From Acanthamoeba sp. SK_2022b (Eukaryota > Discosea > Longamoebia > Acanthamoebidae): a stretch of DNA of 64,000 nt. The notes beneath the pieces are model-generated. The model was given only the letters and a program-made list of their open reading frames with translations. It was not told the origin of the DNA and did no database searches. Below are positions 55,035-64,000 of this stretch, piece by piece. The first letter of the stretch is position 1; each line of letters starts with the position of its first letter. The position numbers were made by a program, and so were the translations under genes. The DNA is taken from contig JANDJZ010000366.1 of assembly GCA_027943245.1 (NCBI GenBank), positions 1-64,000 of the forward strand. Reading direction: 5' to 3'.

Positions 55035-56704
55035 TCATTGTTTGAGTACTGGAGGAGCGCCGCTCGTGGCTGTTGTACGTACGCTGTCGACGAGTAGCTC
55101 TCTGATTGCGACTTGCGAAAACCTCGCGGCGTACAGGAGCGGCGTCTGCTGGTAGGCGTCGTTGGCCTCCACATTGGCGCCCGCGGCCAGCAGCAGCTGA
55201 GCCATGGCCACGTCGCCGCTCATGGCGGCGTGCATGAGCGCCGTGCGGCCCTTTGGATCGGGTGCGTCGGCCGGAACGCCGTGGTCGATCAGTATCCCCA
55301 CGATCTCGCCGTGGTGCTGCTCCGCCGCTCTGAGCAAACCGCACTCTCTCGGTCAGTCTTGCTCATAGGCCTTGCCATTCTGTCACTTGCTTTGATCGCC
55401 GTGCGTGAGTGTGCGTGTGCGTGTGCGTGTGCGTGTGCGTGTGCGTGTGCGTGTGCGTGTGCGTGTGCGTGTGCGTGTGCGGAATGCAGTGTTACCGGGG
55501 AAGTCCTTGGTTGAATTTGATGCCACGGGATAGGAACAACTTGACGACTTCAGGATGGCCCCCAATGCAGGCGAACACGAAGGCCTCCCTGAGGAAAGCC
55601 GTCTCCCCGTGCAAGCCCTACCAACACACATCTCAGCCAAATGAGCATGCTCTCTTGCGTCACACGTTGTGTTGCGTGGATCGGTACGACGCCCAGATCG
55701 AGGAAGAGCTCCACAGTTTCCTTGGACCCGTTCTTGGCCGCCTGAACGAGCGCCTCCTGAAGGAACTCGAAGTCGTCCTCGGCGCCCTGCTCCGCGAGCC
55801 ACTCGCGGATCAGCTGCACATGGTTTTCCTGCAGTACGTAGGAATGCCAGGAATGAGACACGCGTGCCAACACGCCGATGACACGCGCGCGACCGGGTCT
55901 CTACCATGGCTGCCCATAGGTATATTCTGCGCCGGAAGAGTCTGTGCTCGCGCTCCACGGCCTGCCGGTGGCGCTTGCTTTCGGCCGCGAGTGTGCGCTT
56001 GCTCTCGTCACGCATCGCCCCGAGGTCCTTGAGCGTGGCCGTGCATTTGGCCCGCCAGTCGCTGCTGCGGTTGTGGGGCCCCAACCTGGCTCCGGCGTGG
56101 TCGCTACGAGCGTAGCGCAGGGCGGAAGCGCCGGGGACGGACAGCGGCGGGACGGGCCCGAAATGGAGCCGGTAGAGCTGATGCCACAACGAGTCGTTCT
56201 CGGCCAGCACGTGGTGCCATGCCCGGCACACGGTCGACAGCCTGCTCATGTTGATGATTCGTGAACGAAATGGCAGAAGCAGCCTCACTGTTTGATGAGG
56301 TGAGGATGGCCACTATGATGGAGATGGCCGTACATGAGCAGCTGGTGAAGAGGCAAGAGGACAAAGATCCGCTCCTGCAGCTCGATCGGTAGGCCGCTGA
56401 AGAGGTCTTCCGCAGCAACTAGAGTCGATGACGCAGGGGCGGGCACCTCCTCCTTCTCCTTCTCCTCTTCTTGGTCGTTGCCATGGTGAGGCCTTGGTCT
56501 CTTGATGGCCGTGGGCAGGACCTCCTCCATCTCGGGCTGAGCTTTGACTTCACGCTCGTCGTCCAGCGGGCTTCGCTTTCGTTTTGGGCCCCCTCCTCTT
56601 CCGGCACTGCCCACCAGCGTTGCCGTGGCCCTGGCCAAGAACTGCCCCTCATCAACCTCCTGATCCTGTCGAGACCCCATGAAGGGTGAGCAGGGGCGCA
56701 GCAA
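55035..56704 (-). CDS. F-box and ankyrin-repeat protein
   Basis: Probable substrate receptor of an SCF ubiquitin ligase. The start may be 56,704 or the second Met at 56,680 (MGSRQDQEVDEG). The N-terminus is basic/acidic with an NLS-like KRKRSP. The F-box begins SGLPIELQERIFVLLPLHQL and, after an intron (56,333-56,245), continues in phase as IRLSTVCRAWHHVLAENDSL. Exon 2 ends YLWAAM near 55,908. Exon 3 is helical (ENHVQLIREWLAEQGAEDDF). Exons 3-5 carry ankyrin-type units: VQAAKNGSKETVELFLDLGV, FVFACIGGHPEVVKLFLSRG, IVGILIDHG, GRTALMHAAMSGDVAMAQLL and TPLLYAARFSQVAIRELLVD. The stop at 55,035 is used if the last exon reads through a good-looking donor (AGC/GTACGT) near 55,080; a further 3' exon is possible but none is evident. 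The domain assignment is firm, the ends less so. Confidence 0.82.
55407..55480. repeat. Intronic hexamer array (TGCGTG)n
   Basis: About 12 hexamer units in the F-box/ankyrin gene intron after the exon ending FNQGLP. Confidence 0.93.
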
Positions 56705-56974
56705 ATAGATCGAATTTAAAAAAAGTGCAGCGTGTCTCAGAGACCTCGGCGTGTGATATTAATCGCACAACTTCATCGCTTCCGTCTGTCGATTTGGCGC
56801 TGCATGAAACAAACAGGTCGCCGCTTGCCAGCTCGAGCCTGACCGTCCATTGCCCCACCCGCACCACCCTCTCCATCTTAAAGGTTTGAAGTTGACAAAT
56901 CGAATTTGTCTTTTGGCGCCAAAACTCGGCCAACCTGGGCGCTGCTCCGTTTGCTCTCAGCGTGAGGAGGCTCC

Positions 56975-57587
56975 TCACATGGGGAAGGCTCGCACTTCAT
57001 CGAGCGTCCAGTACTTCTGCAAGTTGGCTGCCTTCAAGCTCTGCAGTTCGTGTGCCATGTGTGTGAAGAGGGGCTTGCGGAGGTCATCCATGATGGCCCG
57101 CAGCCGCGCCGGGTCGTAGGTGTGCGGCTGAGCTCGAACCGCCCGCAAGAAGGCCGCGTACTGATCGAGCCCCTCGTGGATCGCTTCGTGCTCGGCCGGA
57201 TGGTCGGTGGCAAACTCGGGCATCTTCTGCGCTAGCACTGCATGCGTGATGTGTGTCAGGTCGTTGTTGTGGTGTGTGGTGTTGCGCAAGCAGATGAGAA
57301 CCGGGAAAAATGTGCGTGTCTTCGATGGAGTGATGCAAGCGGAGGTGGCTGTCGAGTTGGCTGGCCGTGTTGAGGAAGCGGGAAAGGGCCTTGGCGTCTC
57401 CGTCCTGCTTGTCCGCTGCCTGCAAGTCCCCCGCCACCGCGTCAGTAGTGCCTACCTGAAGTTGAACGGCGGTGGGATATTTACAGACCTCGTATATGTG
57501 CTGAAACTCTGCCTCGAAGCGCGAATGGAAGACCTTCATCGTGTCGTGCATCCTGTTCCATTCCCGGTTCATCGCCTTCGTGGCCAT
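56975..57587 (-). CDS. Hemerythrin HHE-domain protein
   Basis: Small four-helix protein expected to bind a di-iron centre (oxygen or iron sensing or storage). Start at 57,587 (MATKAMNREWNRMHD). Ligand-type residues are seen in order: His in RMHDTMKVFHSRF, HLRLHHSIEDTHIFP (His-x3-Glu), DHPAEHEAIHEGL and LFTHMAHELQSL. One intron (about 57,308-57,243) splits the Val of IFPV/LAQK. A possible 36-base segment (GTAGGC...TTGCAG near 57,430) has intron-like ends, but its length is divisible by three and it is open, so I keep it as coding. The length is about 180 residues, normal for the family. It is divergent from the importin gene with only 161 bases between starts. No signal peptide, so probably cytosolic. 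Confidence 0.85.
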
Positions 57588-57748
57588 CCTCTTCGCGCGC
57601 TGGTTGCTACTTGGTTGTTTCTCCTGTTGTTTACAACAACAGAGCTGCTCTGTAATTCCGAGTATGCGCCGATTACGATATTTTGTTCATTTATTTTTTT
57701 AACCTAATTTTTTTTGTTTTTTCAAATCTTGGAAATCGAAGAACGAAG
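57588..57748. promoter_or_regulatory. Compact bidirectional promoter
   Basis: 161 bases between the divergent start codons of the hemerythrin gene and the importin gene, T-rich near the importin start. Both genes must use it unless 5' UTR introns exist. Confidence 0.5.
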
Positions 57749-60700
57749 ATGGAGGGAGGGAGTGAGATGGAGGTAGTGACCCCCTCGAGCTCGGAATCAG
57801 CCGACGCATTGTCGTCGTCCGAGTTCCTGAAGTTGCTGCAGCTCGTGACCACGCCCGAGCGCAGGCGAGCCGCTGCAGCATTAGAAGAAATTACGAGATC
57901 GGGTCCCAAGACGCTCGAGCTTCTCCGCTTCATTCGCCTCCAAATCGATCCCTCCTCGTCTTCCTCCTCCTCTGCAGCATCTGCATCTTCCGATCACCAA
58001 GCCGACAGCGAAAATCGCGCCACCACTGAAAAATCTGTAGTGGAGGCAATATCATCGCCAACTCCCTCCTCCTCATCATGCACAGACCTGCGTCACGTCA
58101 TCGTGCTGTGTCGGCAGGTGCTGCTCCATCTGCGTACCAAGCGCAGGGAGTTCTTTCCCCACTACGCCGCGGCCGTATCGGGCTGGACCGGCCAGCTCGC
58201 CGACGCCGCGCTGCGCCTGACCTACACCGACCCGTGCCTGGCCAGCGACGTGCGGCGCGAGCTGGGCGGCCTCGTCCCGCTCATGATCATGAGCGGCGCC
58301 TTCGCGCTGGGCGACGACGAGCCCCAGTGGGCCAAGCTGGTCGAGATGACCCTCCAGCAGGGCAACTGGTACACGTGCGAACGGCGCGCGCTCCTGCTGG
58401 GCCTCGACGACGAAACGCGCAAGCAGCGCCACGCCGAGCTCGAGGAGATCACGCTCGTCCTGCTCGCGCAGCTGCTGCGATTCTTCCCCGGCATCGGCTA
58501 CGGGCGGGAGCAGACCGACAACATCCTCACGACGCAGCTCCAGCCCACTCTCGCCGCCGCCCTCGCCGCCGACAAGCCACTCAAGGTCTCACTCTCTCTC
58601 TCTCTCTCTTTCTTTCTCAACACCTGCACGCCACACACGACACTTGACCCAGTCCGAAACTCACGCAACACAATCGCTCTGTGTCGCTCGCACAGGTGCG
58701 ACACGCGGCGGTGATCGCTGCGAACACGGTGGTGTCGAGCCAGGACCAGGACCTGCTCATCTCGCTCAACGTCGTGCCGAGCATGCTCGATGTACGTGGC
58801 CCCTCTCCACCCTCCTGCATCACTCGTGTTCTTCTCGTTGTTCTCTCTTCCTCTGTGGCCTGTCATGAAGCTGATGTGCCACCCTCCCCCCCCGGGTCAG
58901 GTGTTGATGGCGCTGAGCGAAGCCGCAGAATACCAGTTGCTGGCCGAGGCCATCACCAGCTTCCAACACGTGCGTCGCAACAATACGACTGCTTTCGCTT
59001 CGCGCCTGTCGATCGCGCTGACCGCGGTGGTGGGTGGTGGTCTGGCGGTGGTGGCAGGTCTCTACTCTGTTGACGCCGGACCTGCTCAGCAAGTACCTCG
59101 ACACGATGTTGCGATTCACGGCCTCCACCACGTTGCCCAACAGCGTTCGCTCGTTGGCCTTCGAGACGCTGACCAACTTTGCCGAGGTCTCGCCTTGTCT
59201 CGGCATTTTCTCCAGATTTATTTATTGATTTTTTTTTTTTTGATTATTTATTCTGTGTACAGGAAGCCCCGCACAAGCTGAGAAAGATGACCGACTTCAT
59301 TTGGAGCGCCTTCAGCATTGCCATCCACCTCTATCTCGAGGCATGTCTCGTCTCTTCAGCGTTGAAAACCGAGTTGGATCTCACTTTCACTTTACCGCAT
59401 CAACACGCAGGTGAACGAGGAGAGCACCATCTGGTCTTATGACGAGGAGAAGGAGATCGACGGCGACGCGGATGACGATGAAGAGGAGGAGGAGGAGGAG
59501 GATAACGAGGGCGACGAGGACGCGGCAGCCGAGCTACACCGATCGGGTGACATGGACGGTGAGGCCGACGAAGTGGAAGAGGAGGAGGACCACGAAAACG
59601 AAAGCGAAAGCGAAAACGAAGAACGGCGAGTCGACAGTAATGACGAGGGCGAGGAAGACGAGGGCGAGGCAGACCTTGGCAGTCGCGCGCCAAAGCGACA
59701 GCGCGTTGGAGGCGCGGCGGAGCAGGGCGACGCCGCGGGTTCGGGGCGGCCGTCCTCGAGGGAGCCGCAGGAGCGAGTGCGCAAGGAGTGGGAGGACGGG
59801 CCCGAAGCCGTGGCCGAGGCCGGACTGTCTGCCCTCGCCCTTGCCTTTGGTAAGAATCCTCCTTTCAATCCAGCGAGAGGGGGGATGACATACTCAACCA
59901 AGCCTTGCGTTTGCCTGATGAATAGGGAGTAAGATCTCGGTGCCGATTTGCATGAAGTGGGTGGAGCAATTCATTCGTTGCGAGGACTGGAAGTACCGCT
60001 ACGCGGCGCTCATGTGCCTGTTCGCAATCATCGAGGTACTCCGCGCTCTTCTTTCTCGTCTTAACCTTCTCGCTAACAATTTTTTTTGCAAAAAAAAAAA
60101 CAAAAAATATAACAATAAAACACCAACCAATCATGCCAGGGCTGTGAACGAGAGTTCTCGCGAGATCCGAGCTACATCACGCAACTGGTCGTGGGCCGAA
60201 TGCGGGATCCCCATCCCCGCGTGCGCTACGCTGCCTGCGGCTGCATCGCCCAGCTTTCGCTCAACCTCAAGCGGGTGCGCCACATCACGCCCACCTTTTT
60301 TCCCCCTATTTTATTTATTTCTGCCTGACTGGGTGACACGTGTCCTAAACACACACACACACCACACACACACACACACACACATACACACACACACACA
60401 CACAACAGGGCACGCCCTTCCAGGCGCAGTACCACGGCCTCATCATGCCTGCCCTCATGGAGGCCGTCCTGGACCCGAGCCCCCACGTGCAGGAGCGCTC
60501 GTGCCAGGCCCTGGTAAACTCCGGACCAATCGGCTTCGCTCTCACTCTCCCCCACGATGTGGGCTCCAGTGGCTCACTCGTTTGACGACGCGTCTCCGCG
60601 CACAATCGCAGGTGAACGTGTTCGAGGAGGAGATGACGGAGATACTGGCTCCCTTTGGCGAGCCCGAGCGCGAGCGCATCAACAGGCTGTGGGAGGAGCT

Positions 60701-60884
60701 CCTGGAGCGGCTGCTGGACCTCACCCGCAACGAGAACAAGAAGATCAAGCAGGCCGCCATCATCGCCGTCGCCGCCATGGCCGACTCGCTCAAGGAGAAG
60801 TTCGCCAAGGTACCCGCCTGCGCTGCATCGATTCTCTCGCTCCTCGCCGCCAACTCAACATTGTGTGCCTGCGTCCATGCGCGT

Positions 60885-60958
<74 letters not shown>

Positions 60959-61400
60959 GCTTAGTATTACGAGCGATTTGCGCCGATCTGTCTGGACATC
61001 CTGCGACGAGAGCGACCGGCCGTCACCAGGCGAGACAAGAAGCTCGCCGCCCGCGCTCTGGAATGCATCACCCAAATGGCCTTGTCAGGTACACTCCCCA
61101 ACCCTTTCTCACTTCACCCTACTCCGCGTGCACCCGCGGGTGGGAGTGAGGCGCCATAGCTCATCATCGATTGGCTTGGCGGTTGCTGCATGAGCGTAGT
61201 GGGCCCGGCGCCGAACAACAAGTACGCCAAGGAGGTGGTCAAGATCCTGCGCTCGTCGACGCCGTTTGCACAGCAGCTCCGCACCGAGTCGTCGACCTTT
61301 GTCTCGGCCGCGATCGGTCGGATCGCCCTCTGCATGAAGCTCGAGTTCCTCCCCTACCTGGACGACTTCTTTGGCCACCTCGAACGAGCCGTACACACAT

Positions 61401-61461
<61 letters not shown>

Positions 61462-61680
61462 TAGACAACGTCGAAGAACGAGCTCATTGCGGACTCGTCA
61501 TCTCTCGATGCGATGCTGGGCGGCTGGGGCCTGCACAGGCGCAACGAGCGGGTGCTCGAGGACAAGCTCCTCGCCATCAAGACGCTCTTCACCATCATGA
61601 GCGAGTACTCCGAAACCGAAGAGGGTCCGCACACGCTCACGCTCACGCACGCACGCACGCGCGCAACTAACCCGCTCGTG

Positions 61681-61745
<65 letters not shown>

Positions 61746-63429
61746 GTGGTGCAGGCGCACTGGGCTACTTTCCCTACGCCGACCGCACGTACCACGTCCT
61801 GCAGGAGGCGATCAACACGTCGTACGACCAGGAGTGCCACATCTTCGGGCCCACGTGCTTCCCGCCCCTCCTCACCATCTACCGCAAGGTCTTCGAATGG
61901 CGAATCAACAACGGTACGTGTCCCGTTTGGTGTGTGTGTGTGTGTGTGTGCGTGTGTGTGCGTGCGTGCGTGCGTGCGGGCGCGTAGATTCGGTGAGCTC
62001 ACTCGCACGCTCGTGCGCAGGTCAAGCGAGGAAGCGGAAGAGGAAGCTGGAGTCGGACACGACGGCAGAGAACGACCAGCAGCCGGAGGACTCCAGGTGC
62101 GCTCCCCACCCCCACCCCCACCCAATTCTTCATCGACCAACGCCTTATCTCAAAACGCGCCCACCAATCCCATCGTGGTCCCGTTGTTGATGTCGACATC
62201 GATGTCAGCACGCCCGAAGTGAGCCTGGACGGCCTGATGCGCAACGTGTGGGCCATCCTGATCGAGCTGCTCTCACGCCACGCCGACCCCGAAGTGATCG
62301 ACGAGACCCTGCAGTCCATGTCGGCCGTACACCGCTCCCCCTCCCCCTCTCTCCAATCGTGTCGATAGACATTGACGTGTCTGCGTTTGCGTTTGCGTTT
62401 GCGTTTGCGTTTGCGTTTGCGTTTGCGTTTGCGTTTGCGTTTGCGTTTGCGTGGCAGTGTTTGAATGCAGTGGGCGACATGTGCTTGGACCAGCTGAGCG
62501 TCATGCGCGGGGTCAGCGGCATCTTCCACGCCGTGCTCGACTCCGAGGACCGGCTGCTCACCCTGCGGGACGCCCTGGGCACCGACGACGACGAAGCACT
62601 CGTCGTCTTACAAGAAAAGTACTTCACCGCACACACACGCACACGCGCGCCACACATGCTGACGTCACTCGTGTTCGTGCAGAGAGCATCGAATCAACAA
62701 CTCGGCCGAGTGGCTGTTCTCAGACCTGATCAAGCACCACTGGCCGATATTCAACGAGGAATCGGCCTGGCGCGTCGTGGTCCACGACAGCAGCGGGCTC
62801 GTCAACGTACGTCTACGCCCCCCCCCCCCAACCCGGTGGGGGCAGGCAGACAGGCGCGAGGCTCATGCGCTCGGGGCGTCTTTGGTTCGTTTGCGCGCAG
62901 AACTCTGAGTTCAAGCGGGGACAGACCACGGGCGTGTGCATACTGGCCGACCTCATCGACCTCGTCCCCGGCGTCAAGGAGGTAGCCCCACGCCCATCCA
63001 TTCTTTTTTATTTAGTTTTGTGTTCATTTTAATTATTTTCATCATTTTAATTATTTGACATGACAATGTCGGCAGTTTTTCTTTTTTATTATTCTTTTTT
63101 TAATTCAAGAAGAAAGGCTCACCTGTCCTGTGCGCTTAACCATCAGTTCGTGCCGACGGCCCTGCGCACGTGCCTGCCCTTCATCGAAGAGAAGAACTCG
63201 CGCCTCCTCCAGGCCGCGGTCTACGGTACCCCCCCCCCCTCTCTTCCTACGCTGCGTTTGCTCTCGTCCTCGTCGCTCACCTCACCCCCCCCCCCCCAAA
63301 CCTCCCCCATCCAATGGCAGCCATCGGCGCCTGCGCCGAGAGGGACATCGAGAGCTTGGCCGACACCCTCACCAAGGAGGCCTTGCCCAACATCATGCGG
63401 AGAGCTGGTGCGCGCACACCACCACCACC

Positions 63430-63493
<64 letters not shown>

Positions 63494-64000
63494 GCTATCG
63501 GTCGCTAATGACACGTGTGGCGTGGGCGGCGGTCCAGAGAGCTACCTGGCGTTTGGGCAGGGCTTGGAGACGGCGCTGGACGAAGCCATGGACAACGCCA
63601 TCGCTGCGGCCGTGAAGATCTGCTACCACTACCACCGGTCCCTCAGCGACGCCGAGCTCTTCCAGACCGTGCGTTGCCCCCCCCCCTCTCCCTCTCCCTC
63701 CCCTCGCTGGTCCACGTTGGTCGTCGTTTGGCCTCACCGCGCGCGCTGGGCTTTGGGCGGCGCTGCCACTCCGCAAAGGTCGACAAGTTCATGTCCTGGC
63801 TCCCGCTCAAGGCCGACGTCATCGAGATGGTGGCCGTCAGCAACGTGCTCTGCCAGTTCCTCGAAAGGTATACCTCACGTGTCGACGTGCGCGCTTGCAC
63901 GTGTGTGCGTGTGCGTGCGGTGAAAGCTGATGTTTGTGGTTGGGGGGGGGGTGATGCTGAGTAGCTCGGAGGAGCGGTTGCGCGTGGCCGTGCTGGGGCC
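57749..64000 (+). CDS. IPO5: Importin-beta family nuclear import receptor (IPO5/Kap121 type), 5' part
   Basis: HEAT-repeat karyopherin that carries cargo through nuclear pores and releases it on RanGTP. The start at 57,749 (MEGGSEMEVV) is the only Met before the helical region. Exon 1 reaches 58,585 and holds the N-terminal HEAT repeats, with Ser-rich inserts near residues 65-105. About 20 exons follow. Diagnostic blocks are CEDWKYRYAALMCLFAIIEG (about 59,980) and RMRDPHPRVRYAACGCIAQL (about 60,200), the conserved IPO5 segment. Next come QAQYHGLIMPALMEAVLD and NKKIKQAAIIAVAAMADSLK. An acidic loop lies at about 59,410-59,700 and is unusually long, followed by a basic APKRQRV. Later exons contain KRKRKLES and FKRGQTTGVCILADLIDLVP. 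The reading is still open at the window end (SSEERLRVAVLG), so the 3' part is missing. Introns are rich in TG/CA arrays. Confidence 0.86.
60350..60407. repeat. Intronic (CA)n array
   Basis: Interrupted CA run in the importin gene, ending next to the ACAACAG acceptor of the exon starting GTPFQAQYHG. Confidence 0.93.
60889..60957. repeat. Intronic (TG)n array
   Basis: TG run ending 7 bases before the TTAG acceptor of the importin exon YYERFAPICL. Confidence 0.95.
61400..61459. repeat. Intronic (CA)n array
   Basis: CA run immediately before the GTGTAG acceptor of the importin exon TTSKNELIAD. Confidence 0.95.
61681..61744. repeat. Intronic (TG)n array
   Basis: TG run ending about 10 bases before the GGTGCAG acceptor of the importin exon GALGYFPYAD. 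Confidence 0.95.
62383..62452. repeat. Intronic (GCGTTT)n hexamer array abutting a splice acceptor
   Basis: About 12 perfect hexamers that run straight into the TGGCAG acceptor of the importin exon CLNAVGDMCLDQL, so the repeat itself provides the pyrimidine tract. Confidence 0.95.
63430..63491. repeat. Intronic (CA)n array
   Basis: CA run in the importin intron before the exon encoding PESYLAFGQGLETALDEAMD. Confidence 0.95.

Noticed and set aside
55399..55490. CRISPR-like regularly spaced repeat
   Set aside because: The hexamer array is continuous, without spacers, and lies in an intron of a eukaryotic gene.

Overview
The window is nuclear DNA of a gene-dense, intron-rich, GC-rich protist. 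Small spliceosomal introns with GT..AG borders, gene spacing of a few hundred bases and several gene families (sedolisin peptidases, I/LWEQ actin-binding protein, C1A cathepsin, Zn-type macrodomain) suggest an amoebozoan, most likely Acanthamoeba or a relative. That placement is inference from gene content and architecture; no organism-specific marker is visible.

Layout. 1-3,892 (+) is the 3' part of exocyst subunit SEC10/EXOC5. 3,994-6,258 (+) is an ADP-ribosylarginine-hydrolase-like gene whose middle exons have broken reading frames. 6,411-31,918 (-) is a tandem array of four secreted sedolisin-family (S53, TPP1-like) peptidase genes, A-D. Each ends in a Ser/Pro/Thr-rich tail encoded by a coding minisatellite, and tail length runs from about 70 to about 1,220 residues. 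A truncated fifth copy lies at 32,069-33,205. An AT-richer island of unclassified repeats (23.8-26.9 kb) separates C from D. 33,428-35,212 (-) is a zinc-dependent-type macrodomain protein, divergent from PHF5A (35,461-35,860, +), a core SF3b splicing subunit. Next come a class 3 lipase (36,439-37,452, +), an I/LWEQ-domain actin-binding protein (37,610-40,076, -) and a secreted papain-like cysteine peptidase (40,696-42,484, +).

42,942-48,409 (+) and 51,511-54,659 (-) are two paralogous type I membrane glycoproteins. Their ectodomains are built from 20-30-residue beta repeats, nearly one per exon, and an RDM1-like RNA/DNA-binding gene (49,664-51,165, -) lies between them. The right end holds an F-box/ankyrin protein (55,035-56,704, -), a hemerythrin-domain protein (56,975-57,587, -) and, divergent from it, an importin-beta family receptor of the IPO5/Kap121 type (57,749 to beyond the window end, +).

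Common threads. Much of the content is cell-surface, secretory or digestive: exocyst, four secreted peptidases, a cathepsin, a lipase and two surface glycoproteins. Two unrelated ADP-ribose-removing folds (ARH and Zn-macrodomain) flank the peptidase array. Introns are heavily loaded with microsatellites, many sitting just upstream of 3' splice sites. The features most worth follow-up are the peptidase array with its expandable tails, the exon-per-repeat surface protein pair, the Zn-macrodomain protein and an unclassified dispersed repeat family.
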